Shown one piece after another: positions 1 through 9,131 of a stretch of 31,058 nt of DNA; position 1 is the first letter of the stretch; every line of letters starts with the position of its first letter. Source of the stretch: an uncultured Clostridium sp. (GTDB taxonomy: Bacteria; Bacillota; Clostridia; TANB77; CAG-508); the NCBI GenBank assembly GCA_900553365.1, contig USDL01000015.1:1-31058 (forward strand), given 5' to 3'. Made by a program: the position numbers and the translations under genes. Below the pieces are notes generated by a model. That model saw only the letters and a list, made by a program, of their open reading frames with translations, was not told the origin of the DNA and searched no databases.

Positions 1-1839
1 GATGTAAGCTTCTCAAATGATTATTTATGGCAAATACATTACTCAGTAATTTCAAAGAAATACTTTATGCTTATGCCAATAAAAGAAACTGATTGTGCAG
101 CTTTATTTTATGTTATAAAAAAACAACTAGAAAATAAAGAACAAAAAATCTTTGTTCCAATATGCTATGCAGATTATAGTAATGCTTATCTAAATAATTC
201 TCAAATGGAAGAATTAGAAAGGTTTTTATGCTTTTTTACAAAGGACTGGCCAATAATACATGAAGTATATGATAAGGATAATAATATGAGTATACAAATT
301 GTTGGAAAAGCAACAATTTATGATACAATAAAAACACAATATAAAATAGTACTTAAAGACCAAGGAGAAGCAGAGAATTTCTATAAACTTCTAAAAGCTT
401 TATTTATACTAGAAACACAATTAGCACATTACTATAAATTCGATATAAAACTTGATAGAAAAGGTGAACTTCATTTCTATAATCAATCTAATGAAATACA
501 ATATAAAGACTTAATATCATTTATTAAAAAAGAATATATACAAGGGTTAGAAAAATTAATAAAAGCAAAAGAAACTAAAATAAATCTTGATAAAAAGCTT
601 AAAACATTAAAAGTAATTGCTAAAAACCTTGACCAGGATTATTTTGAGAAAGAAAAACAAATATCAACATTCCTAGAATGTAAAAAGACTTTTTTAGGGA
701 GATTAAAGTATTTTATTAAATATAAGAAAACAACAATTCATACTACAAATAAAAAAGAAGTTGAAAAAGAAGAAAACAGCAAACTTAAATATTGCGAAAG
801 AACTGAAATAAAGGATGTATACACATTAGAAGAACTTTTGGCGTTATATACAAACCTAGACCAGGAAACAAATGCAATAAACGATTTACAATTAGATATG
901 ACGGCAATAAATAAAAGAATAGATATACTTCAAATAAAAATTATTAATGCTACTCAGTATATAAAAGAAATAGATAAGCATAAAAAAAGCATTTTTGAGT
1001 TTTGGAAATTTACTAACAAAGATGAATCAAAACAATTAAACGCTGGTTTGGAAGAAGTAAGTAAAAATAAGAAATTAAAAAAGGTATTTAACTATGAATT
1101 AGATTTTGAAGATGTATCAAAACAATTTGATAAGGAGCAAAGAACGATATTCCAAAAAGATGAAACGGATAACATATTTATAGCAACAACTAACATTATA
1201 GATGATATAAATAAAGTTATAAATAATGAAGAAATACCAGAAGAACACCTTGAACTCTTAAAAAATGAAATGAAAAATACTGATGGAATTGTTACTTTTG
1301 ATATATTTGGAAGCATATCTTCTTCAAGTGATGAGATACAAACATTAGGAAATATAAAACATAGAGAAAACAAGAAGAATAAGTTTGCTATATTAAATTT
1401 AAAAGAAGATGCAACAATAGAAGAATATACAAATAGGTTAAAAGAAATATCTACAAACATACAAGCATGTATAGGTAGATTCAAAAATAATATAGAAATG
1501 CCAATATATAAAGTTGGAGAATTAGAAGATGGCTTAAATGTTTTCTATATCAACCCTGAAAATGCTTTAAAACAAGCAACAGAAAAAGAGGGCAAATTAC
1601 ATAAAGTTATTCTAAAGGAAAACACAAACTGTATAGCTTTTACCAATATAATGTATTACAATAACACTAACCAGACATTACCTTTAGGAATGAATGTAAC
1701 AGATGGAATACTTTTAAATACCAAAAGAACTAATTTAAAACTAAAAGGAAAAAATCAAAATTATATAATAAAAGCAAATCAAGATGAGCCAAAACCTGAA
1801 ACACTTAAATTAAATATATTTGAATATGAAATATGCTAA
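1..1839 (+). CDS. large coiled-coil protein of unknown function, 5' end outside window
   Basis: The reading frame is open from the first base to the stop at 1837-1839, giving 612 visible residues. The first in-frame ATGs (67, 73) have no Shine-Dalgarno site, so the true start most likely lies upstream. I do not recognise the family. There is no signal peptide or membrane segment in the visible part, so it is probably cytoplasmic. Roughly residues 170-330 of the visible part are very rich in Lys, Glu, Asn and Leu with heptad-like spacing and look like coiled coil. The C-terminal 250 residues are more mixed and look globular. The stop codon lies inside the terminator hairpin, so this gene ends its transcript. 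spoIIP follows on the same strand, but nothing links the functions. Confidence 0.8.
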   Translation, partial: DVSFSNDYLWQIHYSVISKKYFMLMPIKETDCAALFYVIKKQLENKEQKIFVPICYADYSNAYLNNSQMEELERFLCFFTKDWPIIHEVYDKDNNMSIQIVGKATIYDTIKTQYKIVLKDQGEAENFYKLLKALFILETQLAHYYKFDIKLDRKGELHFYNQSNEIQYKDLISFIKKEYIQGLEKLIKAKETKINLDKKLKTLKVIAKNLDQDYFEKEKQISTFLECKKTFLGRLKYFIKYKKTTIHTTNKKEVEKEENSKLKYCERTEIKDVYTLEELLALYTNLDQETNAINDLQLDMTAINKRIDILQIKIINATQYIKEIDKHKKSIFEFWKFTNKDESKQLNAGLEEVSKNKKLKKVFNYELDFEDVSKQFDKEQRTIFQKDETDNIFIATTNIIDDINKVINNEEIPEEHLELLKNEMKNTDGIVTFDIFGSISSSSDEIQTLGNIKHRENKKNKFAILNLKEDATIEEYTNRLKEISTNIQACIGRFKNNIEMPIYKVGELEDGLNVFYINPENALKQATEKEGKLHKVILKENTNCIAFTNIMYYNNTNQTLPLGMNVTDGILLNTKRTNLKLKGKNQNYIIKANQDEPKPETLKLNIFEYEIC

Positions 1840-1864
1840 GGAATATACCCCTTAGCATATTTTT
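1831..1864 (+). terminator. intrinsic terminator overlapping the stop codon
   Basis: A perfect 11-bp stem (1831-1841 with 1850-1860) has an 8-nt loop and is followed by TTTT. The 5' arm contains the stop codon of the unknown coiled-coil gene. It separates that gene from spoIIP. Confidence 0.75.
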
Positions 1865-1921
1865 GGTATAAGAAAATATATATTAAAAAGACGAGTTTAA
1901 ATAGAAGGGATGGTTTGGTAT

Positions 1922-3064
1922 ATGAATGTAGCAGTAATTAACTTAAAAGATATGCTCAAATATTTAGTAAAAATAATTATAGTGATAGCTATATTATTTA
2001 TCACAACTAAACTTATAACAAATTCTAAATCAAATATAAATCAACAAATATTTAGCAAAGCTAATAAAAAGTTTTTAACCAAATGCTTAGAGCTAAGTAT
2101 ACCATGTTTAGAAGTAACAAACATAGAAGCGGAGCAAAACGAAGCAAAACTCACAAAATTAATGGGTATGGAACTTTCAATATTAAAAACAAACAAGGTT
2201 ACTAATAATAAAGTAGATATTATACAAAACAATGAGATAATAGTAGAGCAAGAACCAGCTGTAAATACTGAACCTACCGCTTCTCCACAAATAGAAATAT
2301 CTAAAATAGCTACAACAGAAGAAGTTACAGATAGAAATTTTACTTCACGAGCAAATAATTTTTATGGAACAACAAGAATAGATAATCAAAGTAATTATAC
2401 CTTAACCGAAGATATGCTTGTTCCAGATGTAGAAATACAAAATAAAAAAGATATATTAATTTATCATACACATACATGTGAAAGCTATACACCATGTGAT
2501 ACATATAACTATGAGATGACAGGAAACTATAGAACAACAGATTCAAACTATAATGTTGTAAGAGTAGGAACAGAATTATCAACACATTTATCAGCTAAAG
2601 GATTCAATGTTATACATGATGGAACATATCATGATTATCCTTCTTATTCAGGTTCTTATGCAAGATCTTTAGATACAGCAACTAAATTATTAGATGAAAA
2701 ACCAGCAGGACTAGTAATAGACCTACATCGTGATGCAGTTGGAAATGGAGATACTTATGGACCAACTGTTATGGTAAACGGGCAGCGAGTTGCACAACTT
2801 ATGTTTGTAATTGGAACAGATGGTGGAGGACTAGAGCATCCAAATTGGGTTCAAAATTTAAAAACAGCTATAAAAATACAAGAAACAGCAAATGTAATGT
2901 ACCCAGGTTTGTTTAGGTCAATAATAGTTAGAAATTCGAGATATAACCAGCATATATGTAATGGAGCAAGTATTATAGAAGTAGGTGCAACAGCAAATAC
3001 ACTAGGTGAATGTTTACTCAGCATGCAATGTTTAGCAAATATACTAGAGGAAGTTTGCAAATAA
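1922..3064 (+). CDS. spoIIP: stage II sporulation protein P (peptidoglycan amidase/endopeptidase)
   Basis: SpoIIP acts with SpoIID and SpoIIM to thin and remodel septal peptidoglycan so the mother-cell membrane can engulf the forespore. The protein is about 380 residues. An N-terminal membrane anchor lies near residues 10-30. A Ser/Thr/Asn-rich linker follows. The amidase-type catalytic domain runs from about 175 to the end. It shows the HTHT metal-ligand motif (about 182-185), DLHRDA (about 267-272) and a late IEVG containing the expected glutamate (about 353). I chose ATG 1922 because GAAGGG at 1904-1909 abuts the alternative ATG at 1910 and leaves it no spacing; the 12-nt gap to 1922 is long but usable. 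Its presence implies an endospore former, or a lineage that recently was one. No sporulation sigma promoter could be assigned with confidence. Confidence 0.93.
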   Translation: MNVAVINLKDMLKYLVKIIIVIAILFITTKLITNSKSNINQQIFSKANKKFLTKCLELSIPCLEVTNIEAEQNEAKLTKLMGMELSILKTNKVTNNKVDIIQNNEIIVEQEPAVNTEPTASPQIEISKIATTEEVTDRNFTSRANNFYGTTRIDNQSNYTLTEDMLVPDVEIQNKKDILIYHTHTCESYTPCDTYNYEMTGNYRTTDSNYNVVRVGTELSTHLSAKGFNVIHDGTYHDYPSYSGSYARSLDTATKLLDEKPAGLVIDLHRDAVGNGDTYGPTVMVNGQRVAQLMFVIGTDGGGLEHPNWVQNLKTAIKIQETANVMYPGLFRSIIVRNSRYNQHICNGASIIEVGATANTLGECLLSMQCLANILEEVCK

Positions 3065-3065
3065 C

Positions 3066-3094
3066 TTGATAAAAATAGCATTTTATGTTATCAT
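3066..3094 (+). promoter_or_regulatory. sigma-A-type promoter for prmC
   Basis: TTGATA (3066-3071), a 17-nt spacer, then TATCAT (3089-3094) with a TGT extended -10. It starts immediately after the spoIIP stop and lies 21 nt ahead of the prmC start, so prmC can be transcribed independently of spoIIP. Confidence 0.55.
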
Positions 3095-3115
3095 GAAGAA
3101 CGAAAAGAGGAAAAT

Positions 3116-3946
3116 ATGAAAATAAAAGAAGCACTATATGCATGTATAAATAATCTTAAAGAAAATAATATAGACGAGGCACATAGCAAAGCAAGAAGAC
3201 TATTAGCTTTTACCTTAAATGTACCAAAAGAGTATCTAATAATTAATAATGAAAAAGAATTAAGCAAACAAGATTTCGAATATTATAAAAATTACATTAC
3301 TCGCTTAATAAATGGAGAACCTATACAATATATAATTGGCAAACAAGAGTTTATGGGTATAGAGTTTAATGTAAATAAAGATGTACTTATACCTCAACCA
3401 GATACAGAAATATTAGTGGAGGAAACCATTAAAATTGCAAAGGAATACAATAAGCCAAAGGTATTGGATTTGTGTACTGGAAGCGGAGCAATAGCGGTAT
3501 CAATAAAAAAATATATTCCAGAAGCGGAAGTTTTTGCATCAGATATTAGTATTAAAGCTCTTCAACTAGCCAAAATAAATAATATAGATAATAATATAAA
3601 TTTCATAGAATCAAATTTATTTGAGAACATTAATAATGAATTTGATATAATTGTATCAAACCCACCTTATATTAGAACAGAGGAGATAAAAAGCTTAAGC
3701 AAAGAAGTACAGAACGAACCATTAATAGCATTAGATGGCGGACAAGATGGACTAGATTTTTACAGGGATATAATTAAACAAGCCCATAATTATTTAAAAA
3801 GTAATGGAAAATTATGCTTAGAAATTGGAGACGAGCAAAAAGACGCAATAACCCAAATATTAAAATCAAATTTCAATTATACAAATATAAAATATTATAA
3901 GGACCTACAAGGAAATGACAGAGTAATAATTGCTGAAAAAATGTAA
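3116..3946 (+). CDS. prmC: release factor glutamine N5-methyltransferase
   Basis: PrmC (HemK) methylates the glutamine of the GGQ motif in peptide release factors RF1 and RF2 using S-adenosylmethionine, which speeds translation termination. The 276-residue length is normal. The N-terminal helical release-factor-binding domain covers about residues 1-90. The Rossmann methyltransferase domain follows, with the SAM loop VLDLCTGSG at 116-124 and the diagnostic NPPY motif at 182-185, where the substrate glutamine sits. AGAGG at 3106-3110 is the ribosome binding site. In many Firmicutes prmC follows prfA. Here it stands alone between spoIIP and a two-component system, so it is probably its own transcription unit. 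Confidence 0.95.
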   Translation: MKIKEALYACINNLKENNIDEAHSKARRLLAFTLNVPKEYLIINNEKELSKQDFEYYKNYITRLINGEPIQYIIGKQEFMGIEFNVNKDVLIPQPDTEILVEETIKIAKEYNKPKVLDLCTGSGAIAVSIKKYIPEAEVFASDISIKALQLAKINNIDNNINFIESNLFENINNEFDIIVSNPPYIRTEEIKSLSKEVQNEPLIALDGGQDGLDFYRDIIKQAHNYLKSNGKLCLEIGDEQKDAITQILKSNFNYTNIKYYKDLQGNDRVIIAEKM

Positions 3947-3963
3947 AAAAATCATAAAAAAAC

Positions 3964-3992
3964 TTGTATAAATTAAAGATATATGATATAAA
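3964..3992 (+). promoter_or_regulatory. probable promoter of the two-component cluster
   Basis: TTGTAT (3964-3969), a 17-nt spacer, then TATAAA (3987-3992) preceded by TGA (extended -10). The -35 is weak. It leaves a leader of about 60 nt ahead of the response regulator. Confidence 0.45.
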
Positions 3993-4059
3993 TTAATGTA
4001 GTAAATTATTTTGCATATTTTGTAAACTCTAGAGGTTATTATGAAAAGGAGAAAACACT

Positions 4060-4821
4060 ATGGAAAATAACGGAGAAAATAATCAAAAGACTATTTTGAT
4101 AGTAGAAGATGAACCCCCAATAGTTGATATTTTAGTATATAATTTAAAAAAAGAAGGATATAATACTTTAGAAGCAAATGACGGTGTAACAGCCGTAGAA
4201 TTAGCTTTTAATAAAAAGCCAGATTTAATATTGCTAGACATTATGTTGCCTAAAATGGACGGATTAACTGTATGTAAAAGAATTAGAAGCAAATATAATA
4301 TGCCAATATTAATGTTAACAGCTAAAAACGAAGAAATTGATAAAATTTTAGGATTAGAACTTGGTGCAGATGATTATATTACTAAACCATTTAGCGTACG
4401 TGAATTAATGGCTAGAATAAAAGCTAACTTACGTAAATTAGAACCAAAAACAGATATACCAACAATAGAAGATGACACAGAAAACGAAACAGAACAAACA
4501 ATTAATATTGGAAACCTAGTTTTAGACTTGGGAAAAATTGAAGCAAGAATTGATGGCAAGTCTATTGATATAACCTTAAAAGAATTTGAATTTTTAAAAT
4601 ATTTAGCATTAAAACACGGACAAGCAGTAACAAGAGAAGAACTTTTAAAGAATGTATGGGAATATGACTATATAGGAGACGAAAGAACTGTTGACGTTTT
4701 GGTAAGAAGACTTAGAAAGAAAATCAAAGATGATACAACATCACCAAAAATACTTGCAACAAAGAGAGGTATAGGATATTATTTAAAAACGGATTATCCT
4801 GATAAGCAAAGAAAGGATTAA
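4060..4821 (+). CDS. OmpR/PhoB-family response regulator
   Basis: This is a DNA-binding transcription factor activated by phosphorylation, the partner of the histidine kinase encoded 9 nt downstream. The receiver domain (about 1-125) has the acidic pair E16/D17, phospho-acceptor D60 in LLDIMLP, T87 and K109 (ITKPF). An acidic, Thr/Glu-rich linker (about 132-150) leads to a C-terminal winged-helix domain (about 150-245) ending with the GIGYYL wing typical of the family. Length 253 is slightly above the usual 230 because of the linker. A clear AAAGGAG lies 8 nt before the ATG. The kinase architecture resembles PhoR/WalK systems, but the sequence does not reveal the regulon, so I give no symbol. 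Confidence 0.93.
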   Translation: MENNGENNQKTILIVEDEPPIVDILVYNLKKEGYNTLEANDGVTAVELAFNKKPDLILLDIMLPKMDGLTVCKRIRSKYNMPILMLTAKNEEIDKILGLELGADDYITKPFSVRELMARIKANLRKLEPKTDIPTIEDDTENETEQTINIGNLVLDLGKIEARIDGKSIDITLKEFEFLKYLALKHGQAVTREELLKNVWEYDYIGDERTVDVLVRRLRKKIKDDTTSPKILATKRGIGYYLKTDYPDKQRKD

Positions 4822-4830
4822 GCTAAAAAA

Positions 4831-6237
4831 ATGTTTAAAAGTGTACAGGTTAAAATAATACTAATAATAATGGTATTAGCCATTTTAATGTTCCTTAGCT
4901 ATGGCATATATACAATACAAGAGCTACAAAACAGTAACATACAAAATGAAATAATTAACAAAAATATTTTTGTATTTATTATAATAACAGCAGCATTTGT
5001 GGGTATTTCAATAATTGTTATATGGTTTACATCAAGAGTGATTACAAGACCAATATATAAGCTAATTAAAAGTGCCGAAAAAATTGCAGAAGGTGAAGAA
5101 TTAAAAATTGATAATTCAAAAAGAAATACAGAAATTGATGGACTTATACAAGCATTTGATACAATGACAGTTGGACTAAATGAAAACTTAAACAAAGTAA
5201 CAAGACAGAAAAAGCAAATAGAAACAATACTACAATATATGACAGATGGAATTATGGCATTTGACTTAAATGGAAATATAATACACATAAACTCAGCTGC
5301 AATAACATTATTAGGGCTTACAGGACCAAAAAATAATTTTAACGAGATTTTTAAAAGTATAGATTTAGATGTAAACCTGGAAAAAATAATATATCTAGAA
5401 GATTGGGCAAAATCAGAGAGAAAAATAATTAATGTAAAAGATAAATATTTAAAAATATTTTTTGCGTCATTTAAAGATGAATTAGAAAGACCTGCTGGTG
5501 CAATAGTTTTAATTCAAGATATAACCGAACACGTAAGACTAGACAACATGAGAAAAGAATTTATAGCAGACGTATCACATGAATTAAAAACTCCTCTTAC
5601 ATCAATAATGGGATATGCAGAAACACTTGCAAACTCAGAATATGATCCAGAAATGCAAGAAAAGTTTTTAAAAGTAATAAACAATGAATCAATTAGAATG
5701 ACAAAACTAGTAAACGATTTGCTGATATTATCAAAGTATGATAATGAACAAATTGAATGTGAGAAAATTGAATTTAATTTAGGCGAGTTAGTAAAATCTT
5801 GTTTAGAAAATTTACAAATTGAAGCAGATAAGAAAAATCAAAAAGTGGAATGTTTTGTAACTGCCAATGTTCCAACTGTTAAAGCAGATAAAGACGGAAT
5901 AGAAAGAGTTGTACTAAATATTTTATCTAATAGCATTAAATATACAGAAGACGGAGGAGTAATAAAAATTTATGTAGGTTTTGTGTATAATGATGCTTAC
6001 ATTAAAATTATAGATAATGGAATTGGTATTCCAGAAAAAGATTTAGATAGAATATTTGAAAGATTTTACAGGGTAGATAAAGCACGTACTAGAAAAATGG
6101 GAGGAACAGGATTAGGCTTATCTATTGCAAAAGAAATATTAGATAAAAATAATGGAAGAATTGATATTAAAAGTAAGGTAGGAAAAGGAACAGAAGTTGT
6201 TATAACAATACCTACTATTTTAAAAAATGAAGCATAA
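4831..6237 (+). CDS. membrane sensor histidine kinase (HAMP-PAS-HisKA-HATPase)
   Basis: This kinase senses a signal at or in the membrane and phosphorylates the response regulator encoded just upstream. Two membrane helices are visible (about 8-27 and 46-66). Only about 18 residues lie between them, far shorter than the sensor domain of classical PhoR. A HAMP segment (about 67-120) and a PAS-like domain (about 130-230) follow. The HisKA box has H250 in VSHELKTPL. The ATPase domain carries the N box (NILSNSIKYT), DNGIGIP and GGTGLGLSI. All catalytic motifs look intact. AAAGGA (4812-4817) lies inside the end of the preceding gene, suggesting translational coupling. The short loop suggests sensing through the membrane, a partner protein or the PAS domain (inference). 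Confidence 0.93.
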   Translation: MFKSVQVKIILIIMVLAILMFLSYGIYTIQELQNSNIQNEIINKNIFVFIIITAAFVGISIIVIWFTSRVITRPIYKLIKSAEKIAEGEELKIDNSKRNTEIDGLIQAFDTMTVGLNENLNKVTRQKKQIETILQYMTDGIMAFDLNGNIIHINSAAITLLGLTGPKNNFNEIFKSIDLDVNLEKIIYLEDWAKSERKIINVKDKYLKIFFASFKDELERPAGAIVLIQDITEHVRLDNMRKEFIADVSHELKTPLTSIMGYAETLANSEYDPEMQEKFLKVINNESIRMTKLVNDLLILSKYDNEQIECEKIEFNLGELVKSCLENLQIEADKKNQKVECFVTANVPTVKADKDGIERVVLNILSNSIKYTEDGGVIKIYVGFVYNDAYIKIIDNGIGIPEKDLDRIFERFYRVDKARTRKMGGTGLGLSIAKEILDKNNGRIDIKSKVGKGTEVVITIPTILKNEA

Positions 6238-6254
6238 GAAAGAAGGAAAATATA

Positions 6255-6887
6255 ATGAATCCTAAGATAAAAAATATAATAGAATGGACATATTGTATAC
6301 TAATTGCTGTTGTTATAGCTTTAGCAGTAAAATACTTTATAGGAACACCTACAGTGGTAAGACAAACATCAATGAATAATACTTTGCAGGAAGGTCAAAG
6401 ACTTTGGCTAAATAGATGGATAAGAACAGTAAAAGGAACTTATAAGGTTGGAGATATAATTACATTTGAAGCTCCAAGTGATTCATATATTACATTAGAC
6501 AAAATTAATTTTGATTATCCAGTAGCAAAATACAATAATATCCCAAAAAGTTTATGGAGCAAATTTGCGTATTATGTTTTAGAAACAACTAAAACAAGTT
6601 ATATAAAAAGAGTTATTGGAGTTGCCGGAGACCATATAAAAATTGAAAACGGAAAAGTATATAGAAATGGCCAAGAACTAAATGAAACATATTTATCAGA
6701 AGGCACAACAACTGAAGGAAAGACTTTTTCAGACATTGTTGTACCAGAAGGTTACGTTTTTGCAATGGGAGACAATAGAAATCATAGTACAGACTGTAGA
6801 GATTTTGGTTGTATTCCAGTAGAAAAAATTGAAAGCAAGGTGGCTTTTAGATTCTGGCCTTTAAACAAATTTGGAAAGATAAAGTAG
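6255..6887 (+). CDS. lepB: signal peptidase I
   Basis: Type I signal peptidase cleaves signal peptides from secreted proteins at the outer face of the membrane. The 210-residue protein has one N-terminal membrane anchor (about 8-29), the nucleophile S39 in TSM, the general base K118 in YIKRVIG, and the MGDNR box followed by S-x-D-C-R-D. The family usually has a proline two residues after the SM (SMxPTL). Here it reads SMNNTL, a mild deviation near the active site. A region of about 30 residues before the catalytic lysine is longer than in minimal enzymes. AAGGAA lies 8 nt before the start, and the gene is 17 nt after the kinase, so it is probably in the same transcript. Confidence 0.93.
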   Translation: MNPKIKNIIEWTYCILIAVVIALAVKYFIGTPTVVRQTSMNNTLQEGQRLWLNRWIRTVKGTYKVGDIITFEAPSDSYITLDKINFDYPVAKYNNIPKSLWSKFAYYVLETTKTSYIKRVIGVAGDHIKIENGKVYRNGQELNETYLSEGTTTEGKTFSDIVVPEGYVFAMGDNRNHSTDCRDFGCIPVEKIESKVAFRFWPLNKFGKIK

Positions 6888-6894
6888 GAAATTT

Positions 6895-7806
6895 ATGTTT
6901 AATAATTTAATTGGTAATACTGAAAATAAAGAAACATTAAAAAACATGATAGATAGCAATAATATTTCACACAGTTACATATTTAGTGGAACATCTGGCA
7001 TAGGAAAATTTGAATTTGCAAAGGAATTTGCAAAAGCAATTATATGCTTAAGCGAAACTGAACCAAAGCCATGCAATCATTGCAAGGCATGTGAAAGCTT
7101 TGACAATTCAAATAACCCAGATATAATTATTATAGATGAAAATGAGGACAGCATAAAAACAGAAACAATAAAAGAACTAACAAATAATATTTTAGAAAAG
7201 CCTATACAAGGTAATAAAAAAATATATATTATCAATAATAGTGAAAACATGACTAAAGAGGCTCAAAATAGCATTTTAAAAACATTAGAAGAACCACCAG
7301 AATATGCAATAATAATACTTATAACAAGTAACGAAAACCTATTGCTAAATACAATTAAATCACGTTGTATAAGAATTCCGTTCTCAAGATTAACAGATAA
7401 TGAGCTAAAAGAGTATTTTGATAGAACAGGACAAACTATAAATGTAGATATGATAAAAGCTTTTGGTGGAAGTATAGAAAAAGCACTTAAAATTAAAGAC
7501 AAACAAGAAATTTACCAAAGAATACAGGATACATTCAATAATTTAGAAAATCTAAATGAATTACAAATTTTGAATATAAAAGATACTATTTCAAGCGACA
7601 AAGATGAAATATATTATGTATTAGATTACATAAATACAATTTCCCTAAGTAAAATAGTAAATGATATATCAAACACTCAAAAGTACGAAAAGTGCATAGA
7701 AATTATTGAAGAAACAAAGCAGAGATTAAAAAGAAATAGTAATTATGATATGACAATAGATAATTGTTTATTTGCATTAGAGAGGAGTTTAAAAATAAAT
7801 GGCTAA
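6895..7806 (+). CDS. holB: DNA polymerase III delta' subunit (clamp loader)
   Basis: The delta' subunit is the stator of the clamp loader that places the beta sliding clamp on primed DNA. The AAA+ fold is clear. A P-loop-like GTSGIGK (32-38) is followed by Phe rather than Thr/Ser, consistent with a subunit that does not hydrolyse ATP. The zinc module is C51-x8-C60-x2-C63-x2-C66, the exact spacing of this family. LKTLEEPPEYA is typical, and the SRC motif (arginine finger) comes later. Length 303 is normal. The start codon is 7 nt after the signal peptidase stop, with AGGA between them. The last 8 nt overlap ricT, matching the conserved holB-ricT order of Firmicutes. Confidence 0.93.
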   Translation: MFNNLIGNTENKETLKNMIDSNNISHSYIFSGTSGIGKFEFAKEFAKAIICLSETEPKPCNHCKACESFDNSNNPDIIIIDENEDSIKTETIKELTNNILEKPIQGNKKIYIINNSENMTKEAQNSILKTLEEPPEYAIIILITSNENLLLNTIKSRCIRIPFSRLTDNELKEYFDRTGQTINVDMIKAFGGSIEKALKIKDKQEIYQRIQDTFNNLENLNELQILNIKDTISSDKDEIYYVLDYINTISLSKIVNDISNTQKYEKCIEIIEETKQRLKRNSNYDMTIDNCLFALERSLKING

Positions 7807-8713
7807 TATAATAGGAGTTAGGTTTAAAAAGCCTGGAAAAATATATTTTTTTGATCCAGACGGCAAACAAGTAAAAAAATGTGAATATGTAATTGTAGAA
7901 ACATCAATGGGAATGGAATATGGTGAGGTAGTTATAGCCAATAGACAATTACCACAAGAAAAAATCGTTGCACCTCTAAAAAAGATAATAAGAGTTGCTA
8001 ATCATCAAGACGCTAAGCAAAATGAAGAAAATAAAAAACAAGAAAAAGAAGCATTTAAAGTGTGTGAAAAGAAAATAAAAGAGCATGGTCTACCAATGAA
8101 ACTTATGGATGTTGAGTTCAAATTTGACAAAAGTAAAATACTATTTTTCTTTACAGCTGATGGAAGAATTGATTTTAGAGATTTAGTAAAAGATTTAGCT
8201 GCAATATACAAAACAAGAATAGAATTAAGACAAGTTGGAGTTCGAGATGAAGTAAAAAGACTTGGAGGTAATGGAGTTTGTGGTAGAGAACTTTGCTGCT
8301 GTTCTTTCTTAGGAAATTTTGAAACAGTTTCAATAAAAATGGCAAAAGAACAAAATGTTTCTTTAAACCCTTCAAAAATTTCAGGAAATTGTGGAAGATT
8401 AATGTGTTGCCTACAATATGAACAAAATGTATATGAAGAAAAGTTAAAAAGATTACCTAAAATCGGTGCAATAGTTAAAACAGCAGATGGACAAGGCGAA
8501 GTATGTGGATTAGAAACTATCAAAGAAATTGTAAAAGTAAAATTTAAAGATGGTGACGAAACATTCTTCAAAAAATATAATGCAAAAGACATAAAAATAA
8601 TAAAGAACATTGAAAAAGAAAAAGAACAAGATAATATTAGCAATGAAGACTTAGCAGAATTAAAGAAAATGGAAGAACTAGATAAAAAGGATAAGAAAAA
8701 TTCTAAAAATTAA
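7799..8713 (+). CDS. ricT: PSP1-domain regulator RicT (YaaT family)
   Basis: RicT belongs to the Ric complex, which in Bacillus carries [4Fe-4S] clusters, affects RNase Y-dependent mRNA processing and influences sporulation and competence. The PSP1 core is unmistakable. The cysteine motifs CGRELCCC and CGRLMCC place Cys at 161, 166, 167, 168, 198, 203 and 204; positions 161, 166, 167, 198 and 203 are those I recall as cluster ligands in the Bacillus protein. The tail after about 270 is highly charged and low in complexity. The gene overlaps holB by 8 nt and has GAGGAG 11 nt before its ATG, so translation is probably coupled. No ricA or ricF gene is visible here. Confidence 0.92.
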   Translation: MANIIGVRFKKPGKIYFFDPDGKQVKKCEYVIVETSMGMEYGEVVIANRQLPQEKIVAPLKKIIRVANHQDAKQNEENKKQEKEAFKVCEKKIKEHGLPMKLMDVEFKFDKSKILFFFTADGRIDFRDLVKDLAAIYKTRIELRQVGVRDEVKRLGGNGVCGRELCCCSFLGNFETVSIKMAKEQNVSLNPSKISGNCGRLMCCLQYEQNVYEEKLKRLPKIGAIVKTADGQGEVCGLETIKEIVKVKFKDGDETFFKKYNAKDIKIIKNIEKEKEQDNISNEDLAELKKMEELDKKDKKNSKN

Positions 8714-8773
8714 TATCAACAGGGGTAAAACTCTTGTTTAATATAATAAAATATCATAAAAGGAGGGGTAACA

Positions 8774-8944
8774 ATGGCATATAAAATAACAGACAAATGT
8801 ATAAGTTGTGGAGCATGTGCAGCAGAATGTCCTGTATCTTGCATTTCACAAGGTGAAACTACTTATGTGATAGATAAAGATGCATGCATAGGATGTGGAA
8901 CATGTGCAGGAGTTTGTCCTGTAAGTGCACCAGAAGAAGAATAA
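8774..8944 (+). CDS. 2[4Fe-4S] ferredoxin
   Basis: A 56-residue electron carrier of the clostridial type. Two clusters are bound by C9, C12, C15, C19 and by C38, C41, C44, C48, each in CxxCxxCxxxCP form. C23 is an additional cysteine. The protein is acidic with a Glu-rich end, typical of soluble low-potential ferredoxins in anaerobes. The ribosome binding site AGGAGGGG (8761-8768) is one of the strongest in the window, suggesting high expression. It lies 60 nt after ricT. A 14-bp dyad follows the gene. It may supply electrons to many oxidoreductases; the neighbours do not define a partner. Confidence 0.95.
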   Translation: MAYKITDKCISCGACAAECPVSCISQGETTYVIDKDACIGCGTCAGVCPVSAPEEE

Positions 8945-8979
8945 TATCAATCACACTATTAAAAAACATTTATTTATTG

Positions 8980-9010
8980 ATTGACAGATAATTCTTAATT
9001 ATCTGTCAAT
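8980..9010 (+). terminator. hairpin after the ferredoxin gene
   Basis: A perfect 14-bp inverted repeat (8980-8993 with 8997-9010) has only 3 nt between the arms. It is followed by TTATATAA rather than a clean T-tract, so termination is likely but not certain. It is 35 nt beyond the ferredoxin stop codon. Confidence 0.55.
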
Positions 9011-9079
9011 TTATATAATCAATTATTTTAATATTTTTGGAAAAAAATATTTTTTAATATATTTTTAAGATAAACACAG

Positions 9080-9085
9080 TATAAT
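9080..9085 (+). promoter_or_regulatory. candidate -10 box of the metK leader
   Basis: A perfect TATAAT, but no good -35 hexamer at 16-18 nt upstream. If used, transcription would start near 9092 and give a metK leader of about 110 nt that includes the terminator at 9132-9171. Confidence 0.35.
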
Positions 9086-9131
9086 ATCTACAAACAGCAG
9101 CAGTAATACTAAAAAATATCACCCCAAAATT

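Noticed and set aside
8005..8643. A 212-residue open frame on the minus strand within ricT
   Set aside because: It lies wholly antisense to a well-supported gene, is rich in Ser, Phe and Leu as expected for the complement of A-rich coding sequence, and has no ribosome binding site worth noting.
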